A DNA stretch of 64,000 bases from Ferruginibacter paludis (GTDB lineage Bacteria; Bacteroidota; Bacteroidia; Chitinophagales; Chitinophagaceae): NCBI RefSeq assembly GCF_030409685.1, contig NZ_JAUFQJ010000004.1:124001-188000 (forward strand), written 5' to 3'. Numbering within the stretch: position 1 is the first letter of the stretch; every line of letters starts with the position of its first letter. The position numbers were made by a program, and so were the translations under genes. Below the pieces are notes generated by a model, which saw nothing but the letters and a program-made list of their open reading frames with translations, had not been told where the DNA came from and ran no database searches. Positions 53,804 through 63,928 of the stretch are shown here, in pieces.

Positions 53804-53830
53804 GCAGCAACCTGTCCGCCAGGTTGCTGC
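53804..53830 (-). terminator. Terminator of the GerW-like unit
   Basis: GCAGCAACCTG and CAGGTTGCTGC form an 11-bp perfect stem with a 5-base loop. On the minus strand it is followed by TTTTATTTTT, 8 bases after the GerW-like gene stop. Confidence 0.85.
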
Positions 53831-53838
53831 CCGCGTAG

Positions 53839-54225
53839 TCAGGCAACAGGTACTTCCTTACCGTTCTTTTTCTTATCCATCATTTTTTCAAGCAGGTCGG
53901 GCACTTTGTCAAACATTGCACCCAGGCCCTTTTTGGCTTCTGTTGAAATGAATGAAATCTGGTCGCCCCGGGTTACTAAAAAGCCGATGGGCGCTATACC
54001 CATCCCGGCACCACCACCAACGCCTGTACCTTCTCCTTTATTTTTGCCTTCCATACCACCATGTCCTTCGCCACCACCATAACCTAAACCAAGTCCAAAT
54101 TTGATGATGGGCAGGCAGGTAAATTCGCCCAACTGAAAAGATTGTCCTATTACAGTTTGAGTGGAAGCTTCTGTTTTTAAAAAATCAGTAAGCTGTTTTA
54201 ATGTGTCTTCAAAATTTAAAGCCAT
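53839..54225 (-). CDS. GerW/YtfJ-family protein
   Basis: 128 residues with the YtfJ pattern: SQTVIGQSFQLGEFTCLPI, a long Gly-rich linker (about 50-75), GIAPIGFLVTRGDQISFI, and DKVPDLLEKMMDKK. Known from Bacillus sporulation, where it aids germination, but it also occurs in non-spore-formers, as here. It follows, 29 bases downstream, the gene for a DUF2953-like protein, matching the ytfI-ytfJ order of Firmicutes. Confidence 0.85.
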   Translation of the reverse strand: MALNFEDTLKQLTDFLKTEASTQTVIGQSFQLGEFTCLPIIKFGLGLGYGGGEGHGGMEGKNKGEGTGVGGGAGMGIAPIGFLVTRGDQISFISTEAKKGLGAMFDKVPDLLEKMMDKKKNGKEVPVA

Positions 54226-54254
54226 AACAGATCGGTTTATATTGTTAACAATAA

Positions 54255-54743
54255 TTAATGCAATAATGCATATACAATTTTCCAGGGCTGGTACTGCAGT
54301 TTCAGGTATGCATAACTTTCACCTGTAAAGTTGATTGCAACGTGCTGGTAACAAACAGGCAAAAAATTCAAAGCGAAAAGTTGTCCGTTTAAAACGATAT
54401 CACCTGTATCAATTGCCAGCCTCCATTCCTTTACTTCACATGCTTTTATGATGGCAACTATTTTTTTAAGGTTGTTTTTTTTCGCGGGCCTTGCTTTTTT
54501 ATGTGTTGATTTTGCTGCTTTACCTGGCCTTCTTTTCATCTCCGAAAAGGGCATTGTTTTTTTGAAAAAAAACATCCTGAAACTAAACCTCCATGCTTCA
54601 TCGTACCAGATTACAGCGCCGGCAAATTTTCCCCAGCGCATGCTGGCAAAAGGCACGCAGGTATCCACTTCCAGCACCACAGGCACAACCAGCAGCCAGC
54701 AAAGCAATAACACTATCAATGCAATTATGATGAACCAGTACAT
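54255..54743 (-). CDS. DUF2953-like single-span membrane protein
   Basis: 162 residues. One N-terminal helix (about 3-25), then VVLEVDTCVPFASMRWG and a basic linker (KRRPGKAAKSTHKKARPAKK), ending DTGDIVLNGQLFALNFLPV. This resembles DUF2953 (YtfI) in topology and in the D-T-G-D segment, and it precedes a YtfJ gene as in Bacillus. The similarity is weak, so the call is inference from context. Confidence 0.55.
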   Translation of the reverse strand: MYWFIIIALIVLLLCWLLVVPVVLEVDTCVPFASMRWGKFAGAVIWYDEAWRFSFRMFFFKKTMPFSEMKRRPGKAAKSTHKKARPAKKNNLKKIVAIIKACEVKEWRLAIDTGDIVLNGQLFALNFLPVCYQHVAINFTGESYAYLKLQYQPWKIVYALLH

Positions 54744-55271
54744 TGCTACAAAGCTTTACAATCGCACCAGAGAACGCAATGATTTCAGTCAGCGAAAATG
54801 CTGATTCAAAGTTGTTTATATTCTGGTATTGTCCAAAAGCAATGTTCATAATAAAAACTCATTGAAAAACATTTCGGATGAGGCAAAACCTCATTAAAAT
54901 CCAATGCTATACTATTACACCAAAATCTGCTGTAAACCTTTACTGATGAACATTTCGTTTTCAATTTTTATTTTTTAGAATGCTTGTAAATCAAAAAATA
55001 TTTTTACAGTATTGTACTCAAATCTGTAACCTCCATAAACACGATCGCTTTGTCTTTTACTTTTTGTTTTGCCTTTGCTGTACTTATTTCCAGAATCATC
55101 CTATATTCTTAATTACTCCACCTGACAGATCATCCGGCTTCTCATTAATACTTAAGGGTAACTTTTCTAAGCAGCTTTTATATACCCCATAATGAACCTT
55201 TTATTTCTTACAATTTCATGTGATAAATCAATTCATTTTTTATTATTTATCATCTTCTAAATTTTAATTTT
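54744..55271. other. AT-rich intergenic stretch
   Basis: About 530 bases without a supportable gene. One 70-codon plus-strand frame here lacks family resemblance and is rich in Phe, Cys and Tyr from poly-T runs, so it is unlikely. It probably holds the promoter of the following pseudogene and that of the GerW unit. Confidence 0.4.
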
Positions 55272-56635
55272 ATGCCCCTCTCACACTTTTTCCAGTCAAC
55301 TTTTAAAGCGGTACAATTCTAACAGTTTTTGTATTCTCTTTCTGTTACTTTGTTTTTCTTTTTTGCATGGTTTAGCTCAGCCCGACCCCGGAACTGTGCC
55401 TGTTGTTATTCCAACGGGCGGGTTTGCTGTTGAAGGCAATCTGCAGGCAAATACACCGACAGCGGGCATTGGCGACTGGTTGCCAGGCCCAGCAGGTGCC
55501 GGCGGTAATGTACTGTTAAGCCCCAGTGGATTACCGGTGAATACTTCTACCACATTTCATTTAACCGATCTTTATGCAAGCGCCTCGGACAACAATTTTT
55601 CTGGCGGCTTAAAATTTGATCAAAATCCTAATCAATGGACATGGGTTACCAATCCCGTGGGTGACAAAGTTGATATCAATAATGCGCTTTTTCATTTCAC
55701 AAAAGTGCCAATGGCCACCAATGGATAATTGTTGCCGCTGACAGGGGCAGCAACAACGGAGATGCATATATTGATTTTGAATTTCTGCAGAATACCTTGA
55801 GCGTCTTAAGCAGTCCGACCAAAAAATTTATTTCCAGTGGACCTGATGGAGGAAGTACAAAAAATGATTTTGTACTTACCCTTGCGTTAACAAAAGGGGG
55901 AACCAGCGCAGGCTTTTTTGTAGAACGCTGGCAGGCAGTACCCGTTTCAACACAAGCGCCGGCAGGTTTTGATTATGTAGACCGGACGGCTTCTATTCCT
56001 GTAGGCTCAACCTTCGCTTCAGTTAATACAGCAAGCGTGCCCGTAGCCTTTGGCGCCTTTGGTTCTACAACTTATGCAACGAATACGTTTTGGCATTAAA
56101 TGTACTTAATGGTTATTATGTGGTGTTCGCCCGCAGCCGGAGCTACATATACTATTGTTGACAAAAACGGCGCTTCCATTGCTGGGGTATCTCCTTCATC
56201 GAGTGTAACAGCTTCCACAGCAATTCATTTACCTTCAGCAACATACCAGCCGGTTCCGGTTACCAGGTAAGTGTTTCTTTGAACGGTTGCCAATCCGGCG
56301 CAGCTACCTGCGGTGCTTCACAGGGTGCCCGCATAGCAAAACAACCGGTTACCAGCAGTCCGGAAATTAAACAGATTACTTCTGTAAAGGCATATCCAAA
56401 TCCTTTCAGCACCAGGATTAAATTTGTGGTAAATTCTGAAGTGTCTGGCAATGGTAATATTGATGTATACAACCTGATGGGACAAAAAATAAAAACCGTG
56501 TACCAGGGTTACATCGCGGCAGGCAGCCAAAGCTTTGAATTGACTATGCCCGCTAAACAGGTTGCCAACATGTTTTATGTTTTAAGAATAGGGAACAAAA
56601 AAATGTCAGGAAAAATAATGCAGATCAATCCTTAA
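55272..56635 (+). pseudogene. T9SS-secreted protein gene, broken by multiple frameshifts
   Basis: Pieces in three frames give one sensible protein: start MPLSHFFQSTFKAVQF, shift, signal-like FCILFLLLCFSFLHGLAQ, a domain with GGNVLLSPSGLPVNTSTTFHL, shift near 55720, WIIVAADRGSNNGDAYIDFEF, shifts near 56090, 56130 and 56235, then CQSGAATCGASQGA and a C-terminal type A sorting domain (TSVKAYPNPFSTRIKF to the end). At least five frame changes make it nonfunctional. It would have been a cell-surface or secreted protein. Confidence 0.8.
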
Positions 56636-56652
56636 AAGTGTTGATTTGATTA

Positions 56653-56686
56653 AAAAAAGACCGTCTTTAACAGGACGGTCTTTTTT
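56653..56686 (+). terminator. Rho-independent terminator
   Basis: AAAAAAGACCGTC pairs with GACGGTCTTTTTT over an 8-base loop, the T-run being part of the stem. It follows the T9SS pseudogene by 17 bases. Confidence 0.9.
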
Positions 56687-56873
56687 ATTAAAATGTAGAT
56701 AATTGCAAAAACGGATTGTTACATTCCTTTACAAATGATAATTTACTTTCCCGTCTGATTTTTTAATAACTTGCTGTGCAGATATTGATTTCATTTTGTC
56801 CGATTCACCAGCAAAATAATAAGCTTTATTTTGCTTCCGCTGTTTTACCGGCGCCTTATTTAATACATTAATT

Positions 56874-59840
56874 GTGAAAAAAACTGTTCCCAAAAAAACA
56901 CCATCCAAAAAAGCGCAGCCCCAAAAGCAAAAAAGTACAGCGGCCGTTAAGCAAACCGATTGCTTTGTTGCCGGCATAGGCGCATCGGCAGGAGGTCTTG
57001 AAGCGTTGAAAGTTTTTTTCGATCACTTACCTGCCAACAGTGGTATGGCCTGCGTGGTTGTTCAGCATTTGGATCCTACCCATAAAAGCCTGCTTACAGA
57101 ATTGCTGGCTGGTCATACAAAAATGAAAGTAACAGAAGTAAAAGATGGTGACTTAATAGAACCAAATACGGTATACGTCATTCCTCCGAATAAAGATCTC
57201 CGCATATTTAACAGTCACCTGCACCTAACCGCACCAGCAAAAAAGAGAGGTGTCAGAAGGCCTATTGATTTATTCTTTACTTCCCTCGCAAACGACCAGG
57301 GGCACAAATCCATAGGAATCATACTTTCCGGAACAGGCAGCGAGGGCACCCTTGGTTTAAGAGAAGTAAAAGCTGCCGGAGGCGTCACTTTTGCCCAGGA
57401 CCCGGCTACGGCACAATTTGCCGGCATGCCCAAAAGTGCAATTGATGCCCAAACAGCCGACTATGTCCTGGCTCCGGAAAAAATGCCGGCACAGCTGATT
57501 AAATACATAAAAAAACAGAAGACCCTGTTGCCGGGGACAAAGACAGACATTGCCATTCCGCCAGACAACTTACTGAACAAAATATATTTGCTGATCCGCA
57601 ACCAGACGGGCTGCGATTTTTCTGGTTACAAAACCAATACTATTGCAAGAAGGGTTACAAAAAGAATTGCCCTCAACCAGATCAATTCTATTGAAGATTA
57701 TGTAAACTTCCTGGAAAAAAATCCGGAAGAAGTCAATAAGCTGTTTAAAGATTTTTTAATTGGCGTTACTTCTTTTTTCAGGGATAAAGTGGTGTTTGAA
57801 AATATTGAGAAGAAGACCATTCCTTATTTATTTCAGCTGTGCAAACACAAGCAGCAAATAAGGATTTGGGTGTGCGGATGTTCTACGGGCGAAGAAGCCT
57901 ATTCGCTTGCTATTTTGTTTAGGGAAGCTTTGCTGCGTAACAAGGAATACAACAAAATAATGATTTTCGCATCTGATGTAGACCAGGACGCCATTGAGTT
58001 TGCACGCAGCGGAACCTATACTGAAAGCAGCCTGGCTGGTATCTCGCCGGAACGTTTGGCACGTTTTTTTACCAGGAAAGAAAATGGTTTTCAGTTAACT
58101 AAGGAGATCAGGGAAATGGTGGTATTTGCGCACCACAACGTTATAAAAGATCCTCCTTTTTCCAAGATGGATTTAATTACCTGCCGTAACCTGCTGATAT
58201 ATATCAACAGCGATTTGCAAAAAAAGCTGATTCCTGTTTTTCATTACAGTTTAAATACAGATGGCATTTTAATTTTAGGTACATCTGAAAGCATTGGTGA
58301 CCAGGGAGATTTATTTACCGATTTTGACGCTAAAAATAAAATGTTCAAAAAGGCAAAAGATATTGTGGTTCGCAAGCCCACGGCGGGGTACGAGTTGCCG
58401 TATGCAAAAACACGTTCAGGCACCTTTCCCCCTGCTGCGCAAAACCTTGTAAACATAAAAAAAATAAATGTATCCGGTATTATTGAAAAGTACCTGATGG
58501 ATCATTATGTGCCACCAAGTGTTACGATTGACAAGAACAATGAGGTACTTTATTTTTCAGGCAACACCAGCCAGTTTTTGGAATTGCCGGGCGGAGAAGC
58601 AAAGCTGGATGTTGTAAAGATGGCGAAAAAGGGCTTAAAAATTCCATTGGAGGAAGCTATTAAAAAAGTACGCAGCGATAATAAAGAATGGAATATAAAT
58701 GAAGTGGAAGTTAAGGTGAATGACTATTTTAAAACCATCAACCTGGTGGTAAAACCGCTGCCTTCAAAGGAAGCTGACCAGGAAATGCTGATGGTTGTTT
58801 TTGAACCCGTGGTAAAAACTCAGAAAAAAATAAATCATAAAACCGGCCAACTTGCCAAAAATAATGCCGGTACAGGCGACCTGGAAAAAGAATTAAAAAT
58901 TACGCAGGAGTATTTGCAGTCTGCCATCAGCGACCTGGATGCTTCGCGGGAAGAACTGCAGATAACGACTGAAGAATATCAGTCATCCAACGAAGAACTG
59001 CAGAGCACCAACGAAGAGTTGGAAACATCCAGAGAAGAATTGCAATCTGTAAATGAAGAACTGATAACCGTAAACAATGAACTGCAGGATAAAATCGAAC
59101 AGCTGTCTCAATCGAATGATGATTTAAATAACCTGTTGCGCAGCATTGAAGTAGCCACTATATTTTTAGACAGGGATTTAAAAATAAAAAGATTTACCCC
59201 TTCTGCATCTAAAATATTCAATCTTATTCCTTCAGACATTGACCGGCCATTGGCACATTTAACGAACAACCTGTTATATAAAACGCTAAGCGAAGATGTA
59301 AAAGAATCGCTAAAAACCCTGGCAGTAAAATCAGCAGATGTGTACTCAACAGACGGTACCTGGTACCAGATGCGCATTATACCATACCGTACGGTAGAGA
59401 ATATTATTGAAGGTGTACTGGTAACCTTTATAGAAATTACAGACGAAAAAAAAGTGGAAGAAACTTTAAAAAAAACAAATGAACACCTGAACCTTATAAT
59501 GGAAAATCTGCCTGCAGTGCCTTTTACTTGTATTGCCGACCCGGTTATTCAATTTTCTTTTGTAGGCAGCAGTTGCGAAAAAGTGACCGGCTTTTTACCG
59601 GAACAATTTACAGCCAATTCAAATTTTTGGCTCAGCCGGATTCACCCTGGGGATGTAAAAAAAATGAAAGAAGGGTTTGCATCCGTTACAAAAAAGCAGA
59701 GCCTGGAAATGAAGTTCAGGTGGAAATGTGCCGACGGGAACTACAAACAGTTTATTAATTTCGTACGATACGCTATTGCTGAAAACGGAACAAAGGCTTA
59801 TATTGTAGGTGTTTGGCAAGAGGTAATCAATGGAAAATAA
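56874..59840 (+). CDS. CheB-CheR-PAS hybrid chemotaxis-like signalling protein
   Basis: 988 residues, starting with GTG. Domain order: basic tail, CheB methylesterase (about 30-210; Ser38 in GIGASAGG, His65 in VVQHLDPTH, and Glu157 in LSGTGSEGTLG where the triad Asp is expected), CheR methyltransferase (about 225-490, with WVCGCSTGEEAYSLA), coiled coil (about 680-760, repeated SREELQ and NEELQ), then two PAS domains. No chemotaxis receptors or kinase are adjacent; a PAS histidine kinase follows 45 bases later, so it may feed that kinase. Confidence 0.9.
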   Translation: MKKTVPKKTPSKKAQPQKQKSTAAVKQTDCFVAGIGASAGGLEALKVFFDHLPANSGMACVVVQHLDPTHKSLLTELLAGHTKMKVTEVKDGDLIEPNTVYVIPPNKDLRIFNSHLHLTAPAKKRGVRRPIDLFFTSLANDQGHKSIGIILSGTGSEGTLGLREVKAAGGVTFAQDPATAQFAGMPKSAIDAQTADYVLAPEKMPAQLIKYIKKQKTLLPGTKTDIAIPPDNLLNKIYLLIRNQTGCDFSGYKTNTIARRVTKRIALNQINSIEDYVNFLEKNPEEVNKLFKDFLIGVTSFFRDKVVFENIEKKTIPYLFQLCKHKQQIRIWVCGCSTGEEAYSLAILFREALLRNKEYNKIMIFASDVDQDAIEFARSGTYTESSLAGISPERLARFFTRKENGFQLTKEIREMVVFAHHNVIKDPPFSKMDLITCRNLLIYINSDLQKKLIPVFHYSLNTDGILILGTSESIGDQGDLFTDFDAKNKMFKKAKDIVVRKPTAGYELPYAKTRSGTFPPAAQNLVNIKKINVSGIIEKYLMDHYVPPSVTIDKNNEVLYFSGNTSQFLELPGGEAKLDVVKMAKKGLKIPLEEAIKKVRSDNKEWNINEVEVKVNDYFKTINLVVKPLPSKEADQEMLMVVFEPVVKTQKKINHKTGQLAKNNAGTGDLEKELKITQEYLQSAISDLDASREELQITTEEYQSSNEELQSTNEELETSREELQSVNEELITVNNELQDKIEQLSQSNDDLNNLLRSIEVATIFLDRDLKIKRFTPSASKIFNLIPSDIDRPLAHLTNNLLYKTLSEDVKESLKTLAVKSADVYSTDGTWYQMRIIPYRTVENIIEGVLVTFIEITDEKKVEETLKKTNEHLNLIMENLPAVPFTCIADPVIQFSFVGSSCEKVTGFLPEQFTANSNFWLSRIHPGDVKKMKEGFASVTKKQSLEMKFRWKCADGNYKQFINFVRYAIAENGTKAYIVGVWQEVINGK

Positions 59841-59885
59841 AAAATAACACTGTACACTATATTGTTTTCTAAAAATAGATAGAAA

Positions 59886-61160
59886 ATGAAAGCAGCAAGA
59901 AAAAATGTGGGTAGCCTTACTGAATTACGCAAAAAAGCAGAAAAAAAACTAATGTACGGCGTAACAGGCGCAGGCACGGAAAGCATACGTCCATTAGAAA
60001 TTGAACACGAACTGAATGTACACAAGGTTGAACTGGAAATGCAAAATGAAGAATTACGCTTAACCCAGCTGCAACTCGAAAAATCGCTTGATAATTATGC
60101 TGAGTTATTTCAGTATGCACCGGTGGGCTATTTCATACTGGATATAAATGGAATCGTATTAAACCTGAATGACACGGCAAGTAAGCTTTTGGGAGAACAT
60201 AAAAATTGGGCAGCAGGCCGTCCTTTCTCGGTATTTCTGCATTCAGAAATTTGCCAGGATGACTTTTACCGGCACCGCAATCTTGTTATTGACTCCGGTA
60301 TGCCACAGGAAATTGAAGTTAAATTTATAAAAAAGGACAGTGTTGCATTTCCTGCACTTATTACAAGTACCATTGTAAAAGACGAAGAAGATCATTTTAA
60401 ATATTTCCTATCAACAGTAAATGATATTTCCGAACGCAAAGAGCAGGAACAAAAAATGAAAATGGCACTGTCAAAGGAAGTAGAATTGAATGAGCTCAAA
60501 TCACGCTTTATCTCTACTGCTTCGCATGAGTTCCGCACACCGCTCGCTACCATTTTATTATCTACAGAACTGCTTGAAAAATACAATGAGCCAGATGATG
60601 AAAAGAACAGAAAAAAACACTTTCAAAAAATAAAATCTGCTGTACTGGGGCTTACAGAAATTTTGATGGATTTTCTTTCACTGGATAAATTTGAAAACGG
60701 AGTAATCACCAATAACCCTGAATATATCGACCTGGTAAGCCTGACTACAAGAGTAATAGAGGATATGAATATACGAAGACAACCAGTGTTGTACAAACAC
60801 GCTGACAAAAAACAAGTGGTTTACCTCGATCCAAAGTTGCTGAGAGTTTGTGTCACGAATATCATAGGCAATGCATTTAAATATTCTCACGCAGATAGCC
60901 CGGTAGAAGTCACCACTGCGCTTGTGGATAATGACCAGGTTTTAATTAGTGTGAAAGATCATGGAATAGGTATACCGGAGCATGACAAGCCATTTATATT
61001 TGACCGGTTCTTTCGGTCAAAAACAGCCGAGGCCTACCAGGGTACCGGGCTGGGTTTAAACATAGTGCAAAAATTTACCAGCGTAATGAATGGCCATATC
61101 TCATTTACCAGTGTTGAAAATGAAGGATCCACATTTGTGCTGCAGTTCCCGAACATGTAA
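59886..61160 (+). CDS. PAS-domain sensor histidine kinase
   Basis: 424 residues, no transmembrane helix. A helical segment (about 10-75; LEIEHELNVHKVELEMQNEE is a common linker in such kinases) precedes one PAS domain (about 80-190), then HisKA with His214 in ASHEFRTPLATILL and HATPase with NIIGNAFKYSH, KDHGIGIP and GTGLGLNIV. No response regulator is adjacent. Likely works with the CheB-CheR-PAS protein. Confidence 0.9.
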   Translation: MKAARKNVGSLTELRKKAEKKLMYGVTGAGTESIRPLEIEHELNVHKVELEMQNEELRLTQLQLEKSLDNYAELFQYAPVGYFILDINGIVLNLNDTASKLLGEHKNWAAGRPFSVFLHSEICQDDFYRHRNLVIDSGMPQEIEVKFIKKDSVAFPALITSTIVKDEEDHFKYFLSTVNDISERKEQEQKMKMALSKEVELNELKSRFISTASHEFRTPLATILLSTELLEKYNEPDDEKNRKKHFQKIKSAVLGLTEILMDFLSLDKFENGVITNNPEYIDLVSLTTRVIEDMNIRRQPVLYKHADKKQVVYLDPKLLRVCVTNIIGNAFKYSHADSPVEVTTALVDNDQVLISVKDHGIGIPEHDKPFIFDRFFRSKTAEAYQGTGLGLNIVQKFTSVMNGHISFTSVENEGSTFVLQFPNM

Positions 61161-61354
61161 CTGCAGTCCCGCTTGCAGGCGCTATGTCAGCCAAACTGTT
61201 ATGATGGTAGTCTGGCGAGACATTATTTTGCTGCTTCATCTTATTTTATATTATGCCAGATCCAAATTTTGTCTATATCCTCAAGTAACATTAATTTACA
61301 CAGTATAGTGACAGGTAACAAAATCATTTCTTCCAATTAAAAAGCTATGCCAGC

Positions 61355-62407
61355 ATGATGAAACACAAAAAAAACACTTCGGTCTTATTACTGATTTTGC
61401 TGAGTCTGCTAAGTTGTAAAAAAGCGGGTGCAGACAATGGAACCAGTACGGCTCCGACTAACCTTGTTATTAATGCTGTCGTAAGTTCAGACGGCAGTGG
61501 CAAGGTTGACTTTACTGCCAGCGCTAACAATGCTGTTTCATACGCATATGAGTTTGGCAATGGAGATATTAAAACGACCGCTTCGGGTATCATCGCTTAT
61601 CAATATAACGCAGGCGGAACCAATACCTATACAGTAAACGTTACTGCTACCAGCAGCTCTTCACTTACTGTAAAAACATCCATCCAGGTAACAGTCACCG
61701 TTACAGCGTCAGAACCCAAACTTGTCTGGTCGGAAGAATTTGATAAAGATGGCGCCCCGGATCCGGCCAAATGGGGATATGATATTGGTACCGGTAACAA
61801 TGGATGGGGCAATTCGGAACTGGAGTATTATACCGACCGGTCCAAAAATGCCGTGGTAGAAGGAGGTGTACTAAAAATAAATGCCCTGAAAGAAAATTAC
61901 AACGGGAGCGCCTATACTTCAGCAAGACTTTTATCAAAAGATAAATTTGCATTTACTTATGGCAAGGTGGAAGTTAGAGCAAAACTCCCTGCAGGAGCTG
62001 GCACCTGGCCTGCTATCTGGATGCTTGGAAGTGATATTGCCACTAACGGGTGGCCAGGTTGTGGAGAAATAGACATTATGGAACATTTGGGCCGCACCGA
62101 AAATACCATCTATGGCACCTTGCATTATCCAGGTCATTCCGGTGGCAGTGCTGATGGCCATACCACAGTGATAACAGATGCAACAAAAGCATTTCACATT
62201 TATACGCTGGAATGGACTGCGTCAGCTGTTAAAATTTATGCCGACGGGGTATTGTATCATACTACCATTAATAGCGGGAGCCTCCCTTTTAATCATGATT
62301 TTTTTCTTATTCTGAATGTTGCTATGGGTGGCGGGTTTGGTGGCTCAGTAGATCCATCATTCACCAACGGCACAATGGAAGTAGATTATATCAGAGTGTA
62401 TAAATAA
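61355..62407 (+). CDS. PKD-GH16 beta-glucanase lipoprotein (laminarinase-like)
   Basis: 350 residues. Lipoprotein signal with LLSC (Cys21), a PKD-like domain (about 38-117; YEFGNGDIKTTAS), and a GH16 domain (about 124-350) with the catalytic EIDIMEH (Glu238, Asp240, Glu243). Hydrolyses beta-1,3- or mixed-linked glucans. Anchored at the cell surface or periplasm. No sus pair is near. ATG 61355 or 61358 both possible. Confidence 0.92.
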   Translation: MMKHKKNTSVLLLILLSLLSCKKAGADNGTSTAPTNLVINAVVSSDGSGKVDFTASANNAVSYAYEFGNGDIKTTASGIIAYQYNAGGTNTYTVNVTATSSSSLTVKTSIQVTVTVTASEPKLVWSEEFDKDGAPDPAKWGYDIGTGNNGWGNSELEYYTDRSKNAVVEGGVLKINALKENYNGSAYTSARLLSKDKFAFTYGKVEVRAKLPAGAGTWPAIWMLGSDIATNGWPGCGEIDIMEHLGRTENTIYGTLHYPGHSGGSADGHTTVITDATKAFHIYTLEWTASAVKIYADGVLYHTTINSGSLPFNHDFFLILNVAMGGGFGGSVDPSFTNGTMEVDYIRVYK

Positions 62408-62424
62408 AATATTTAGCAGGTGTT

Positions 62425-62453
62425 AAAAAAGGGCTGCTATGCGGCCCTTTTTT
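62425..62453 (+). terminator. Rho-independent terminator
   Basis: AAAAAAGGGC (62425-62434) pairs with GCCCTTTTTT (62444-62453) over a 9-base loop. It follows the GH16 gene by 17 bases. Confidence 0.9.
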
Positions 62454-63068
62454 GTACAGTTCATCATTTACGTATATTGTTTTAAAGCGGGGATTCGAAA
62501 TTACAACCGAGGCATTTTAACAAGCAATGATGTTTCAACTTTACAATAAAAAAAGATACCATCAGAAAAATCCAATGGTACCTTTTTTATACCAAAACTA
62601 ACTACTAATGAAAAAAAACTAATTTTAATTACCCGGTTAAACCCGGTGTCCGATTATGTATTGTATACTATTTTTTGAACGCCACACTATCTGTTGCAGG
62701 CAAGTTTTTCTACCAATAAAAATCATACCGCACCCATGCACAACTTGGTACATTGAAGTTACTGTAAAGCAATAAATAAACATCGTGCAAACGATTGCAT
62801 AAAATATAAATCAAATGTACAACCTGGCTCCAGCTGAAAAAATAACCAAAAAAATTTTCAGGCATTAAGGCTTGTAAAATCATCGGGAGTGCTACAGAAT
62901 GTATGCCCAAATTGAATGACCACATTAAAGAGCATTCTGTAACAGCAGAACATTGGTCAAATCAGGAATATAGTTCCTTACAAAAGTGCACACTTTTTGC
63001 GCCATCCTAAGTAAATAAATATTGAAATATTTGGTTTTTTATCTACTTTGTAGAAAATTCTATACTAA
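62454..63068. other. Intergenic stretch with a second hairpin
   Basis: About 615 bases with no supported gene. AGATACCAT and ATGGTACCT (62554-62583) form a 9-bp stem with one mismatch followed by TTTTT. Downstream, CTAACTACTAATGAAAAAAAAC looks like a leader and start of a gene that stops after four codons, perhaps debris of a lost gene. ACCCGG is directly repeated shortly after. The Usp promoter must lie towards the end. Confidence 0.45.
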
Positions 63069-63851
63069 ATGCTGAATGTAATTGTTCCACTGGATTTTTC
63101 ACAGACTTCTTTTAATGCTGCGCACTATGCTGCGCAAATGTTTAAGGGCAGAACAGACGTAAAGATCATACTATATCATTTTTATGAAGATGACAAAGAC
63201 ATCGCTGTAGCTAAAAATTACTTAAACAGCCAAAAAGAAGAATTAAGCCACCTGGTATCGAATATTGACATTGAACTTGAAAGTGGAGACAACTTTATTG
63301 ACCGCCTGGCTGCTTTTGCCCACATAAAGGGGGCATTTATGATAGTAATGGGCCTTACGGGTAAAACACCCAGGGAACAACGTTTTTCGGGCAGCAATAC
63401 GCTTAAACTAAGCGAAAAGGAAGTTTGCCCTGTATTAATTGTTCCTGAAGACGCGACTTACACCGGGATTAACAATGCGCTCATTACATCGGAATTGAAA
63501 TCTGTTGAAGATACGCCTACCCTGCTTTGTATTAAAAAAGTACTGCAGTATTTTAAACCTGCCCTTCATATTTTAAACATCAACAGCAACCACTACATTT
63601 CTGTTACCGACGATGTGAGAGAGGAAAGGAATAAGATGGAAGGTTTGCTGGCCGAATTTAACCCGGAATTTTATTTTATGCGATTGTACGACTTTCATGA
63701 GTCTGTTGAGGTATTTACAAGGGATAAAAATATTGATCTCATTATTATTGCGCCCCGTTATCATAACTTTTTTGAAAGGTTATTTAAAACACAGCATACA
63801 AAAAAACTGATCTATCACAGTAAAGTACCGGTTTTAGCTGTGCATGAATAA
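63069..63851 (+). CDS. Universal stress protein, two Usp domains (copy 4)
   Basis: 260 residues. Domain 1 starts MLNVIVPLDFSQTSFNAAHYA and has VMGLTGKTPREQRFSGSN, the best match to the ATP loop among the four copies. Domain 2 is degenerate, ending IIAPRYHNFFERLFKTQHTKKLI. Diverges clearly from the tandem three, so it is not a recent duplicate. Confidence 0.88.
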   Translation: MLNVIVPLDFSQTSFNAAHYAAQMFKGRTDVKIILYHFYEDDKDIAVAKNYLNSQKEELSHLVSNIDIELESGDNFIDRLAAFAHIKGAFMIVMGLTGKTPREQRFSGSNTLKLSEKEVCPVLIVPEDATYTGINNALITSELKSVEDTPTLLCIKKVLQYFKPALHILNINSNHYISVTDDVREERNKMEGLLAEFNPEFYFMRLYDFHESVEVFTRDKNIDLIIIAPRYHNFFERLFKTQHTKKLIYHSKVPVLAVHE

Positions 63852-63877
63852 TTAAATCTATTTCTTCTAAATACAAT

Positions 63878-63906
63878 TGGCGGCTTGCATGTGATGCAAG
63901 CCGCCA
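63878..63906. terminator. 13-bp hairpin between convergent genes
   Basis: TGGCGGCTTGCAT and ATGCAAGCCGCCA form a perfect stem with a 3-base loop, followed by a short T-rich tail (GTTTATGTT). It sits between the Usp gene and a convergent gene fragment, so it probably stops both. Confidence 0.75.
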
Positions 63907-63928
63907 GTTTATGTTAATTGATAACCAT

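Noticed and set aside
54980..55192. 70-codon plus-strand frame
   Set aside because: Created by poly-T tracts, no signal or motif; sits in AT-rich non-coding DNA.
62710..62925. 71-codon minus-strand frame before the last Usp gene
   Set aside because: No recognisable domain and overlaps the likely Usp upstream region.
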